Below, piece by piece: positions 1 through 8,329 of a stretch of DNA of 64,000 bases. Within the stretch, counting starts at the first letter, position 1. Each line of letters opens with the position of its first letter. Where the stretch lies: NCBI RefSeq assembly GCF_021026335.1, contig NZ_JAJNCY010000010.1, positions 115,838 through 179,837 on the forward strand, in the 5' to 3' direction. The notes below the pieces were generated by a model. That model did no database searches. It was not told the origin of the DNA and was given only the letters and a program-made list of their open reading frames with translations. The position numbers were made by a program, and so were the translations under genes. Source of the DNA: Rhizobium sp. C1 (GTDB lineage Bacteria; Pseudomonadota; Alphaproteobacteria; Rhizobiales; Rhizobiaceae).

Positions 1-116
1 TCGATGCCGGATGTCTTGTAGTCATGGAAATCATACGCCACGCCATGCGCCTTCAGCCAGTCGAAGGCCTTCTTCATGGTGTCGCAATTCTTGATGCCGT
101 AAATGATGGTTGTCAT
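1..116 (-). CDS. ArsC/YffB-family reductase-like protein (partial, cut by window edge)
   Basis: Only the first 38 residues lie in the window; the gene continues beyond position 1. The start is the ATG at 116 on the minus strand. The visible N-terminus reads as a thioredoxin-fold strand followed by the motif G-I-K-N-C-D-T-M-K-K-A with Cys at residue 11, then a helix containing DWL. This matches the ArsC/Spx-like family (YffB type, PF03960), whose N-terminal Cys is the reactive residue in arsenate reductases. YffB members have no proven arsenate role, so substrate is not assigned. It is divergent from the tad-like operon to its right. Confidence 0.75.
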   Translation of the reverse strand, partial: MTTIIYGIKNCDTMKKAFDWLKAHGVAYDFHDYKTSGI

Positions 117-287
117 GCTGTCCGCTCCGGGATGGGACCGTATAAGTCGGCCATCTGCCGCACAGCGTCAAGGGCGAAACATGCCGCTCCGGACCGGCTC
201 AAAGGCAGCGCATGTCCCGGTAGCACAATCAAAAATAACACTATTTTTAGAAATCACTGTTAAATAAGCCACAATGGGTTTTGCGGG

Positions 288-851
288 ATGTTATCCGCAG
301 TTCGGTCTTCGCGCATGATGAGCGTTTCGAAATACGACAGTATTGTTTCCCGCTTTCGCCGTCAGCGGGCAGGGGCCGCGGCCGTGGAGTTCGCGGTCGT
401 TTTTCCGTTGATGCTGGTGATTTTTGCCGCCACGGTTGACCTCGGTTTTGCCTATTATCAGAAATCGCGCATCGGCTCGGCCATTTCGGCGGCGGCCTAT
501 TACGCCGTGCGAAACGGCAGCAGCCTCAACAGCGGCACTGCCGACGCCATGCGCACGACGCTGCAAGGTATCATTCGCAGCACGCTCGGACTGTCGACCG
601 ACATTACCGTCACGGTTCTCATCAACAATTCCACCAACGCTGCCGACGCCTCGAACTATTTCTGCGTCACCGGCTATCCGCCCGCTTATTCCAGCACGGG
701 AACAAGCCAGAGCGGCTGCTCGGGAAATCTGACCTCTGGCAAGTTCGTCACCATCCGGGTCACCGAACAGCTGAAGCCGCTGATCCTTCCGCCGGGCTTT
801 CTGGCCAGCGTCTACGGGCTGGACCGTTCCGTCATCGCGAGGGTCATCTGA
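288..851 (+). CDS. TadE-like pilus assembly / pseudopilin protein
   Basis: A TadE-family protein of up to 187 residues: a basic N-terminus (RRQRAGAAAVEFAVVFP), one hydrophobic helix, and a short exported C-terminal part with a Cys pair. The motif G-A-A-A-V-E-F-A is the TadE signature resembling a type IV prepilin segment; TadE proteins are minor pseudopilins of Tad/Flp secretion systems. Starts at 288 or at 315/318 are all possible; none has a convincing Shine-Dalgarno sequence. The stop overlaps the start of the next TadE-like gene by one base, so the genes are probably translationally coupled. No tadA, tadB, tadC, rcpA or flp prepilin gene is nearby, so the pair must act with machinery encoded elsewhere. 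Confidence 0.85.
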   Translation: MLSAVRSSRMMSVSKYDSIVSRFRRQRAGAAAVEFAVVFPLMLVIFAATVDLGFAYYQKSRIGSAISAAAYYAVRNGSSLNSGTADAMRTTLQGIIRSTLGLSTDITVTVLINNSTNAADASNYFCVTGYPPAYSSTGTSQSGCSGNLTSGKFVTIRVTEQLKPLILPPGFLASVYGLDRSVIARVI

Positions 852-1273
852 TGCACCCGCGCCGGAGCATCAAGGCATTCCTGAAGAGGCGGGACGGTGC
901 CGCCGCCGTCGAATTCGCCGTCGTTTTCCCGCTGTTTGCGCTTGTCCTTTTCGGCGGTCTTGGCTTCGGCATGGCGATGCTCGATCTGAATGCACTTCAG
1001 GCCGTGGCAACGCAGGCCGCGCGCTGCCTCGCCATTTCCGGCGCACCCTGCACGACGCCGATCCCCAATTGTTCGGACACGACAGCGCAATGTTATATAG
1101 AGCAGCTCGCCGCCAAGCAGGGCCTGTCCGGCGTCAAGGCCAGCCAGTTGACGATCAATGCCAATTATCTCGTCGGGACGGCAGGCTTCACCCGCGTCCA
1201 GATCACCTATCCCATGAGCCTTGCCGGCTACAGTTTCTCCCTCAGCGCCACCGCGCAATTTCCGAACGGGTAA
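851..1273 (+). CDS. TadE-like pilus assembly protein (second copy)
   Basis: A 140-residue TadE-family protein with the same layout as its upstream neighbour: basic N-terminus, D-G-A-A-A-V-E-F-A motif at about residues 15-23, a single membrane helix, then a small Cys-containing domain (C-L-A-I-S-G-A-P-C). It starts at the ATG overlapping the stop of the preceding gene. The repeat of nearly the same N-terminal block in two adjacent genes suggests an old duplication. The next gene begins 4 bases after its stop, so all three form one operon. The likely role is a minor pseudopilin in a Tad-type envelope apparatus. Confidence 0.85.
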   Translation: MHPRRSIKAFLKRRDGAAAVEFAVVFPLFALVLFGGLGFGMAMLDLNALQAVATQAARCLAISGAPCTTPIPNCSDTTAQCYIEQLAAKQGLSGVKASQLTINANYLVGTAGFTRVQITYPMSLAGYSFSLSATAQFPNG

Positions 1274-1277
1274 CGTC

Positions 1278-3239
1278 ATGATCAGAGCAGGCAGGCTGGC
1301 TAGGCTGACCGCGAGATTGTCGCAGGAACTCGCCCGGCTGGCCGAAGCGCGTGAGGGCGCGATGGGAATTCTCGGCGCCTTCTCGATCGTCATCCTGATC
1401 GCCATGTCGGGGCTGGCGCTCGAAGCCTCGCTTCTTTACGTCAAGAAGGGCGACATGCAGCGCATTGCCGACCTCGCCAACCTGGCCGCCGCGGACACGA
1501 ACGGCGCGATCGTGAATGGCGGACCCAGCGCCCAGGCGGTCGCCACCGCCCAGCAGGTCGCGGCGATCAACGGCTACCCCGCCAATATCCTCACCACCAC
1601 TGTCACGACATCGGCGAACCAGGGACAATTGCTCACCACGACCGTCGTCGACCCCGTTTCGCTCACGCTCGGACAGATCTTCACCAAGACAGGCTCGGTT
1701 GCCGTCAGCGCGCTTTCCAGCGCCTCCGTCGTCTCTGGCGCAACCAGCGGCGACTGTCTGCGCACACTGGCCGGCGCGCTGAACATCTTCAGCAGCGCCT
1801 CCGTGTCCGGAACCGGCTGCACGGCGGCCGCCGCGACCTATCTCTATTACTGCAGCAATGCCGCCAGCACGGTGTCGTCGGTCGAGGTCGGTTATCCGCA
1901 GTCGCTCGAACAGTTCAGCATCTGCTACAACGCCCCGCTGAAGCCGAGCCTCAGCAGCTTCACCTTCAACAAGACCAGCGTCGACCCGCTCCTCTCGGAC
2001 AGCCGGATCGCGGCCATGAAGAAGCGGCTTCAGGCCATGTCAAACTGGCCCTATGGCAGCTCGTTCAAGTCGCCCCTGACGACTGCGATCGTCTTCGGGG
2101 GATCGAACCTGAATTATTCCAACACGACCGTCACCGTCTCCGGGACGAAATTCGCCTCGCTGACCGCCCAGAACTCGACGGTTACCTTCACCGGCACCGG
2201 CGTCGCCGACCCCACCTGCGCCAATCCCGTGACGATCACCGGCGGCGTCACCCTTTCCGGCAACACGACCATCCTTCTTGGCAGCGGCTGTTATGCAATC
2301 CGCGGCGTGTTCTCCGTCTCCAACGGCGCCACCGTCAGCATCCGGGGCGCGAGCGGCGCTAATGTGACGCTGGCCCTGCAGCAATATCTTTATAACGGCA
2401 CCGGCACGATCACTTTCGGCGACATGCTGTTCTCCGCCGTGGGCATCGTCAACAATGGCAATGGCGGCAACGTCAGCTTCGGCAATGGCCCGTTCTATCT
2501 CGGCGGCGGCGTCTACAACACGACCGGCAATGTCACCTTCGGCAACGGGCCTTTCTATTTCAATACCGGTTCGGTCAACAACGGCTCGACCGGCACGATC
2601 ACCTTCGGCAACGGCCCCTTCTACTTCTATTACTGCTCGCTCCTGAATTCGAATGGCGTCGTGACGCTGGGAACCGGCGATTTCGAGTTTTACGGAACCA
2701 GCCTGTCGACGTTCAACAGCTCGAAAACCACCTTCGGCAAGGGCAATATGGACCTGTATTCGACGCCGCTCTATCTCAGCGGCGCCGAGTTCACGCTCGG
2801 CGGCAGCGGCGATGCGGTCAACGGCGCAAGCTCCATGTTCTTCTACTGGTCGGGCCTCCAGATCGCCTCGGGCAAGTTCACCGCCAACGGCGTGTCCCTC
2901 GGTTTCTGGTATGGCAGCTTCACGCTTTCAAGCTCCAGCACCGCCACGATCACTGCGCCGACCACGCCCAGTCCCACCTACGGCTATCAGAACGTGATGG
3001 CTTATGTTTACGGCTCGAGCTTCAACATCTATCAGGGCAACGCCACCGACAGCCTCTCCGGCCTCGTCTATAATCCCGGCAATGACGTGAACCTGTTCGG
3101 CCAGCAGACAAGCACCATCCCGCAAGGCGGCTGCTTCGCCATCATCGCCGCCTATATCAGCATCTACAACAGCTCAAACGCGGCCCTGAGAGCCTGCGGC
3201 TCCGGCGCGGTGAACACACAAGCCGTGATGGCGAATTAA
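1278..3239 (+). CDS. TadG-like N-terminus fused to a beta-helix repeat surface domain
   Basis: A 653-residue protein. Residues about 25-75 form a Tad-domain N-terminus: basic segment, one hydrophobic helix, then the motif YVKKGDMQRIADLANLAAA typical of TadG-like proteins. After a Cys-containing linker the C-terminal half is Gly/Asn/Thr/Ser-rich and repetitive. Roughly residues 375-510 hold seven units of 20-22 residues, three of which begin FGNGPFY; later units drift (LGTGDFEF, FGKGNMDL). This spacing fits one coil per unit of a parallel beta-helix, as in adhesins and bactofilin-like polymers. The start at 1278 is chosen because it precedes the basic segment; an upstream in-frame extension to 1221 overlaps the previous gene. 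An extracytoplasmic adhesin or pilus-associated protein is an inference. Confidence 0.8.
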   Translation: MIRAGRLARLTARLSQELARLAEAREGAMGILGAFSIVILIAMSGLALEASLLYVKKGDMQRIADLANLAAADTNGAIVNGGPSAQAVATAQQVAAINGYPANILTTTVTTSANQGQLLTTTVVDPVSLTLGQIFTKTGSVAVSALSSASVVSGATSGDCLRTLAGALNIFSSASVSGTGCTAAAATYLYYCSNAASTVSSVEVGYPQSLEQFSICYNAPLKPSLSSFTFNKTSVDPLLSDSRIAAMKKRLQAMSNWPYGSSFKSPLTTAIVFGGSNLNYSNTTVTVSGTKFASLTAQNSTVTFTGTGVADPTCANPVTITGGVTLSGNTTILLGSGCYAIRGVFSVSNGATVSIRGASGANVTLALQQYLYNGTGTITFGDMLFSAVGIVNNGNGGNVSFGNGPFYLGGGVYNTTGNVTFGNGPFYFNTGSVNNGSTGTITFGNGPFYFYYCSLLNSNGVVTLGTGDFEFYGTSLSTFNSSKTTFGKGNMDLYSTPLYLSGAEFTLGGSGDAVNGASSMFFYWSGLQIASGKFTANGVSLGFWYGSFTLSSSSTATITAPTTPSPTYGYQNVMAYVYGSSFNIYQGNATDSLSGLVYNPGNDVNLFGQQTSTIPQGGCFAIIAAYISIYNSSNAALRACGSGAVNTQAVMAN

Positions 3240-3286
3240 GCGCGCGCCAAAGCTTCGTATCAAAGGTGAACTGGAGTCTCGGAGAA

Positions 3287-3362
3287 TGGTGCCGCTTACG
3301 TGACTCGAACACGTGACCCCATCATTACGAATGATGTGCTCTACCGACTGAGCTAAAGCGGC
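3287..3362 (-). tRNA. tRNA-Thr (CGT anticodon)
   Basis: Read on the minus strand it folds as a complete cloverleaf: acceptor GCCGCTT/AAGCGGC, D-arm GCTC...GAGC, anticodon stem CATCA/TGATG around the loop TTCGTAA, and T-arm ACGTG-TTCGAGT-CACGT. The anticodon CGT reads ACG threonine codons. The 3' CCA is genomically encoded (3287-3289). It lies alone between the tad-like operon and a DUF1176 gene. Confidence 0.97.
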
Positions 3363-3556
3363 ATTCCAGGCCGGGAAGGCAGGTCGCTTCCGGCGTTTCG
3401 TGACGCGCTGATACAGGCAACGCCTTGCAATTTCAAGCCGGTTTTTGGGCCGCGGCGAGAAAATTCGTGCAGGTGGGAAAAAGGGTGGGAGCTGGCGCTG
3501 CCGCGAAAGCAGGGATGCCGGGTCCGTCGGGCGGCAGGAGCCGGCCTTTCAGGCGG

Positions 3557-4657
3557 TCAGCGCGGAGGCTTGGCTTTCTGTCCGACAGGCCAGGTCTGCG
3601 GCCAGCTTTCAGGCCCGTTTCCATACTTGCCGTTGCAGTCGCCCTTGTCGGTTTCCTGCATGAGGACCAGCGCGCGGCCCGATCCGCCCTCGGAGATCTT
3701 CCATTTGTAGAAGGAGCCGCAGTCGCCGAGCCCGCGCCCCTTGAAGAACGAGGTCATCGTGTCGCTCTTTTCGTCATAGTCGAGATTGTAGCCGGTTGTG
3801 GAGACGCTCGGGCCCTCCTTCGCCATGACGGGAAACTGCACCTGTTCCCACATCGTTTCCAGCCGGTAATAGATGACGAAGGGCACATTGTACGCGCCGG
3901 GGCTGCCGCAGGGCACGACGTAAAGCGCTTCCTTGTCGGTATAACGGCGCACGAAACCGCCGAGTCCGGCAAGTGTGTCTTCTTCCACGCCGCCGCAGGT
4001 CGCGTTGTCGTCGGTGAAATTGCTGCGGATCGCCTCGGGCAGGTCGGCGAAACTCCGGATGTCGGTCATTGCCGGCAGCGGGCTCGGCGGCTTGTCGCCC
4101 TTCGACACCAGCGCATCGATGTGACCGACGCGGTTCTGCGTGTCGTCGAGGAAGAGCAGGCTCGCGGCCATGCCTTCGAGCGGGATGCTCGCCTTCACGG
4201 TCTGGCCATCGGCGCTGGCCGTCAGCGCGATCACCTTGCCCTTGCGCAGCGTATCCAGAAGTCCGCTCGCCGCTAGATCGGACGTGATTCTCCAGGCGGC
4301 GTCGGTGTCGTCATAGGAGAGCTTGTCCCGCCCGAATGTCTGCTCCGCCCCGCCATCGACGGAGATGGCAAGCGTCAGATCCTTCGCCTCCTCGCCGAAA
4401 ACATCACCCGGAATGGTGAATTGCAGGAAAGCCGGGGTCGAGGGCCCTGCATCGCGCACCACGAAGGCATTCGCGCCCGCCTTGTTGTCACGGTCGAAGA
4501 AACGAAGCTCGCAATTGCGCCCGTTGGTGCAGGACACCTCCCATTTGCCGAAGCTTTTGTAGGCTCCGGCAAGGGCGGTTGAAAAAGGGGCGGCAACAAG
4601 CGCAGCGCCCAGCAGGATACCGGCTGCCGAAAGAGCCGCCGAAGTGCAATACCGCAT
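3557..4657 (-). CDS. DUF1176 domain secreted protein
   Basis: A 366-residue exported protein. The start at 4657 is preceded by a good Shine-Dalgarno (GGGAGAAG), and the N-terminus has a clear Sec signal peptide ending near A-L-A-G. The mature part begins FGKWEVSCTNGRNCEL and later contains L-L-F-L-D-D-T-Q-N-R-V-G; this W...C...C start and the D-D-x-Q-x-R-V-G block are features of DUF1176 (PF06674). Members are periplasmic proteins of unknown function. Four or more Cys residues suggest disulfides. It is followed after 41 bases, going left to right, by a flavoenzyme gene on the same strand, but with its own ribosome-binding site. Confidence 0.75.
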   Translation of the reverse strand: MRYCTSAALSAAGILLGAALVAAPFSTALAGAYKSFGKWEVSCTNGRNCELRFFDRDNKAGANAFVVRDAGPSTPAFLQFTIPGDVFGEEAKDLTLAISVDGGAEQTFGRDKLSYDDTDAAWRITSDLAASGLLDTLRKGKVIALTASADGQTVKASIPLEGMAASLLFLDDTQNRVGHIDALVSKGDKPPSPLPAMTDIRSFADLPEAIRSNFTDDNATCGGVEEDTLAGLGGFVRRYTDKEALYVVPCGSPGAYNVPFVIYYRLETMWEQVQFPVMAKEGPSVSTTGYNLDYDEKSDTMTSFFKGRGLGDCGSFYKWKISEGGSGRALVLMQETDKGDCNGKYGNGPESWPQTWPVGQKAKPPR

Positions 4658-4698
4658 GGTCTTCTCCCGTTTCGGGCGGCAGCATAGCAGGCGTAGCC

Positions 4699-5661
4699 TC
4701 AGCCGCAAATGGACTTCCGGGCTGCGATATACTCGCGTTCCAGCCGATTGACGAGGCCGGCGGTGGACGTGATTTCCTTGACCGCGCCAATGCCCTGGCC
4801 GCAGCCCCAGATGTCCTTCCACGCCTTCGCGCCGCCGGTTGCAGCCTGGCTGAAATCCATCTTCGACGGATCGGCCTCCGGCAGGTGATCCGGATCCATG
4901 CCCGCTGCCACGATGGAAGGCTTCAGGTAGTTGCCGTGTACGCCGGTGAAATAGTTGGAATAGACAATGTCGTCGGCATTCGAGGCGACGATCATTTCCT
5001 TGTAGGCGTCGATCGCGCGCGCCTCATGGGTGGCGATGAAGGGCGAGCCGATATAGGCCATGTCTGCGCCCATTGCCTGGGCGGCCAGGATCGCGCCGCC
5101 ATTGGCGATCGCGCCGGAAAGCAGCAGCGGCCCATCGAACCATTGACGGATTTCCTGGATCAGCGCGAAGGGCGAAAGCTTGCCGGCATGGCCGCCGGCG
5201 CCCGTCGCCACGGCAATGAGGCCGTTTGCGCCCTTTCGGATGGCGGAATTGGCATGCCGGTTGTTGATCACGTCGTGCAGCACGATGCCGCCATAGGACT
5301 GAATCGCCTGGTTGACCTCCGGCACGGCGCCGAGCGAGGAGATGACGATCGGCACCTTGTATTTGACGCACATCATCAGATCGTGCTCGAGACGCTTGTT
5401 CGAGGTGTGGACGATCTGGTTGACGGCAAAGGGCGCGGCCGGACGCTCAGGGTTTTTCGCGTTGTAATCGGCCAGTTCCTCGGTGATCTTGGCCAGCCAT
5501 TCGTCAAGCTGGGCCTCCGGACGCGCGTTCAGCGCCGGAAACGAACCGACCACGCCGGCCTTGCATTGGGCGAGCGTCAGATCGGGATGCGAAATGATGA
5601 AAAGCGGCGATGCGACCACCGGCAGGCGCAGGTTGTCTTTCAAGATCGGCGGCAGAGCCAT
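4699..5661 (-). CDS. Nitronate monooxygenase / 2-nitropropane dioxygenase-family flavoenzyme
   Basis: A 320-residue FMN-dependent TIM-barrel oxidoreductase of the NMO/NPD family, also close to enoyl-ACP reductase II. Family features include the N-terminal PVVASPLFIIS segment, the glycine-rich A-T-G-A-G-G-H-A-G phosphate-binding loop with its His, and the later SGAIANGGAILAAQAMGADMAYIGS strand-loop. The start at 5661 has a strong GGAGGAA ribosome-binding site. Its promoter region carries a palindrome (TGACGTTT-N4-AAACGTCA) also found before an acyl-CoA dehydrogenase operon at 51.7 kb, so it may belong to an acyl-CoA or branched-chain catabolic regulon. The real substrate is not known. Confidence 0.88.
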   Translation of the reverse strand: MALPPILKDNLRLPVVASPLFIISHPDLTLAQCKAGVVGSFPALNARPEAQLDEWLAKITEELADYNAKNPERPAAPFAVNQIVHTSNKRLEHDLMMCVKYKVPIVISSLGAVPEVNQAIQSYGGIVLHDVINNRHANSAIRKGANGLIAVATGAGGHAGKLSPFALIQEIRQWFDGPLLLSGAIANGGAILAAQAMGADMAYIGSPFIATHEARAIDAYKEMIVASNADDIVYSNYFTGVHGNYLKPSIVAAGMDPDHLPEADPSKMDFSQAATGGAKAWKDIWGCGQGIGAVKEITSTAGLVNRLEREYIAARKSICG

Positions 5662-5685
5662 GGTTCCTCCCGGCTTGTGCAATTG

Positions 5686-5705
5686 TGACGTTTACGCAAA
5701 CGTCA
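5686..5705. promoter_or_regulatory. Palindromic operator candidate (copy 1 of a shared motif)
   Basis: TGACGTTT-ACGC-AAACGTCA: perfect 8-bp arms around a 4-bp centre, 24 bp upstream of the start of the NMO-family gene. The identical 20 bp occurs at 51699-51718 before the acyl-CoA dehydrogenase operon. From memory it resembles operators described for the MerR-type regulator LiuR, which controls branched-chain amino acid and acyl-CoA degradation in Proteobacteria. The regulator is not in the window. Confidence 0.7.
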
Positions 5706-6047
5706 ATTGCTTAACAGCTTTCAGGCCGGATGAAAATTGAAATATGCGACCCTGTCGAGGCTTCGCCAGCGCTGCGGTAGTGGATAAGATGTCACTTGCT
5801 ATTTTCGCCGCGGGGCGTTGTTTAGTAGAGCTTCCGGATTGGAGCAGCCTTCGGCATGCGCTCGAGGCTGTGTCAACGGGAAGGCGGTTGGATCAGGACT
5901 GCATTCTCCGCTATGGATTTTTCGGGCGGGCGGGGGCTGCCTCTCATCTCATGCGGGCTTTGCTGAAATTTTCGGCAAGGCATGCGCAAAACAAGTGAAG
6001 CGTGAAACGGTCCGTATGGATTGGGATGCGCTCAGGAGCAGAAGCAT
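5706..6047. other. Intergenic region with no recognised gene
   Basis: This stretch separates the NMO-family promoter from the coiled-coil gene. Short open frames occur on the plus strand but lack ribosome-binding sites, family features or a coding look. It must hold the promoter of the coiled-coil gene; I cannot point to a convincing -35/-10 pair. Confidence 0.5.
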
Positions 6048-7898
6048 TTGAGTCTGGAAACGGCCATCAGAAAGGCTCTCGAGCGGGTAGGCCCCGGCGC
6101 GGACCCTGAACAACGCGCCCGCGTTTACCAGTCCGCCCGCATGGCGCTGGAAAACGGGCTGCGGCAGCAGAACGTCACCGATGTCGCGACCGCCACCGAG
6201 CAGCGCCGGCAGCTGGAAGCCGCCATCAACCGCGTCGAGCGCGACGCCAAGCTCGATTACATGGAGCACGAGGCCAAGCAGCGCGCCGCGCGCGAGGAGG
6301 CCGAGCGCGAGCAGCGCCGCAAGATGGAGATCGAGCGGGCGGAGCAGGCCAGGGTTCAGGCCGAGCAGGCGCGCGAACAGGTCGAGCGCGACGCCGAAAT
6401 GCGCCGCCGCCGCGAGGAGATCGACCGTGAGCGCATCGCCCGCGAACTGGAATACGAGGCAGCGCAAAGGGCGCTGCGCGACCGCATAGCGGCCCGCGAA
6501 CAGGCGGCCCGCGAGCGCGCCCTGCAGGAGCGCGAGCAGATGCTGGCTGCCGAACGTCAGGAAGACGAAGCGCGCCGCCAGGCCGAAGAGGCCCGCCGGC
6601 AGGCGCAGGAGCAGGCCGCGCGCGAGGCGGAAGCCCGCCGCCGTGCGCTTGAAGAGCAGGCCGAGCGCGAAGAGGCGGTGCGCCAGCAGGCGGAACGTGA
6701 GCGTCTCGCCCGCGAGCAAGCGGCCCGCGAACTGGCTGAACGCCAGGCCGCCGAGCGCGAACGTCAGGCACAGGAGCGCGAGCGGCTTGCCCGCGAGGAA
6801 GAGGAACGCCTCGCCGCTGAAGAGCGCGCGGCCGAAGAAGAGCGCGCACGTCAGGCCGAAGCGCGCGCCGCCGAAGAGGCAACACAGCGCGCGGCTGAGG
6901 CCGAACGCCTGCGTCAAGCAGAGGCGCGGGCGGCTGAGGAGGCGCGCCGTCGCGAGGTCGCCATTGCCGCTTCCGCCATTGGCGGCATGGTGCGCCACGA
7001 GGATGCCCCTGCCGGGGACAAGGCCCCCTCCATCGACGACATGCTGTCGAGCGAGCCGGAGCATGGCCCTCGGGAGCCTGTTTTCGATATCGTGCCGGAG
7101 GTCGCCCATCGTGAAGAGCGGCGTGCCCCGGCCTTTGACATCGAAGCGCCGGAGCCTGCGCATTCGGCCGCCTATGCGGATGAGCCGGAGCCGCAGCCGG
7201 CGGTTATCCATCTTCCGCCCGAGCGCGCCATCAAGCCGCGCCGCAAGAGCCGCTGGAAAGCCCGCGCCTTCGCGCTGGTCACGCTGGCCGCCTTTGGTGC
7301 TGCCGGATGGTGGTGGGTGGAAAGCACGGGCCTCAGCCTGCCGAAGGCCGTGCGCGATGGGAGTGTCCCCAATCCGCCACCGACCGTCAAGGAAGACGAT
7401 TTCGACGGTGCCAAGCAGCTGAAGTCGCTGTCGCGTCAGGGCGGCTATGGCGACGAGTGGACGAAGCTCTTCGAGGCTGGCAAGACCAAGACGGCAACGG
7501 CCGGGGCGCAGGCGACCGCCAAGGTCGAACAAAGCGGTTCGGGCCCCTATCTGGCCGTCACCTCGAATGCGCCGGGCATTGATGGCTCCGTCGCGATCGA
7601 ATTGCCGCAATCCGTCATTGCATCGCTGCAGGGAAAGACCTCCAACATCTCGCTGATGCTGGAAGGCGCCGACAGCAAGCCGGTTCAGGTCACTGTGGAA
7701 TGCGAATTCGGCGGGCTGGGCAATTGCGGCCGGCACCGCTTCCTGCTGACGCAGAACAAGAGTGATCTGATGTTCGACGTGACTGTGAAGGATGGTACGC
7801 CCCCCGATGGGCCGGGCCGGCTCATCATCAATGCCGACGCCGGCGGTGAGGGAAACAGCGTCAAGCTCTTCTCGATCCACGTGCTGCCGGGCGGTTGA
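6048..7898 (+). CDS. Ala/Glu/Arg-rich coiled-coil membrane protein, unknown function
   Basis: About 616 residues, starting at a TTG at 6048 chosen because AGGAG lies 9 bases upstream; an upstream in-frame TTG at 6021 is less likely. Residues about 60-310 are an almost uninterrupted charged coiled coil built from A-R-E-E/E-R-E-R type blocks with internal repetition. A Pro-containing linker follows. Near residues 400-420 is a single membrane helix (AFALVTLAAFGAAGWWW) preceded by basic residues, so the coiled coil is probably cytoplasmic and the C-terminal ~190 residues periplasmic. That last domain has a beta-rich look and a Cys pair (C-E-F-G-G-L-G-N-C). The architecture suggests a cytoplasm-to-envelope scaffold. 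I do not recognise the family. Confidence 0.75.
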   Translation: MSLETAIRKALERVGPGADPEQRARVYQSARMALENGLRQQNVTDVATATEQRRQLEAAINRVERDAKLDYMEHEAKQRAAREEAEREQRRKMEIERAEQARVQAEQAREQVERDAEMRRRREEIDRERIARELEYEAAQRALRDRIAAREQAARERALQEREQMLAAERQEDEARRQAEEARRQAQEQAAREAEARRRALEEQAEREEAVRQQAERERLAREQAARELAERQAAERERQAQERERLAREEEERLAAEERAAEEERARQAEARAAEEATQRAAEAERLRQAEARAAEEARRREVAIAASAIGGMVRHEDAPAGDKAPSIDDMLSSEPEHGPREPVFDIVPEVAHREERRAPAFDIEAPEPAHSAAYADEPEPQPAVIHLPPERAIKPRRKSRWKARAFALVTLAAFGAAGWWWVESTGLSLPKAVRDGSVPNPPPTVKEDDFDGAKQLKSLSRQGGYGDEWTKLFEAGKTKTATAGAQATAKVEQSGSGPYLAVTSNAPGIDGSVAIELPQSVIASLQGKTSNISLMLEGADSKPVQVTVECEFGGLGNCGRHRFLLTQNKSDLMFDVTVKDGTPPDGPGRLIINADAGGEGNSVKLFSIHVLPGG

Positions 7899-7926
7899 TC
7901 GACCGCTGATTGCGCATCGAATTTCG

Positions 7927-7957
7927 AAAATCCCGCTTGACGGCGGGATTTTTTTGT
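7927..7957 (+). terminator. Rho-independent terminator after the coiled-coil gene
   Basis: AAAATCCCGC and GCGGGATTTT form a stem around a 6-base loop, followed by a T run. It sits 29 bases after the stop codon. Confidence 0.9.
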
Positions 7958-7983
7958 TTCGGCGCCCAGATTTTTTTCCGTCT

Positions 7984-8302
7984 GACTCAGCGTCATTTGC
8001 CTTCCGTAAGGGCAGGTTGATCCGTCGGAAAGTCAACCGAAATATTTAAATATATCATTTTTTATCAAATAGTTGAAAAATAGACAGCCGACTGTGCATC
8101 AGACGGGAGTGTTGCCAAAATCCCATCAAGTTGGGGAAAAGCATAGAAAGTGATTCTCGCGGATTCCGCCGACTCTTGCCACAGAGTCACCCACCCTTTA
8201 GGTTAACAAATAATTACTAGATCGCATGCGGCGGAACTAGTCACCACACTGTAAGCGCGTATCCCGGCAGCGGACCCCGTCCGCGGCCTCGGTGGTGGAT
8301 TC
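7984..8302 (+). promoter_or_regulatory. gcrA upstream region: six GANTC sites and a CtrA-like box
   Basis: GANTC, the recognition sequence of the CcrM methyltransferase, occurs at 7984, 8152, 8162, 8171, 8184 and 8298. Four copies fall within 37 bp (8152-8188), far denser than the roughly one per 256 bp expected by chance. Just downstream, TTAA-N7-TTAC at 8203-8217 differs by one base from the CtrA consensus TTAA-N7-TTAA. Together they suggest that transcription of gcrA depends on methylation state and CtrA, forming part of the alphaproteobacterial cell-cycle circuit. Confidence 0.7.
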
Positions 8303-8329
8303 TGTAAGGCACAAGGAGCGAATTTGACG

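Noticed and set aside
5744..5998. An 84-codon frame between the NMO-family gene and the coiled-coil gene
   Set aside because: No ribosome-binding site, no hydrophobic or family pattern, and an overlapping frame of similar length.
5949..8036. A 695-codon open frame antisense to the coiled-coil gene
   Set aside because: It arises from the GAG/CGC-rich codons of the plus-strand gene. The product is a Leu/Ala/Arg-rich low-complexity string with no family features, and it runs through the terminator at 7927.
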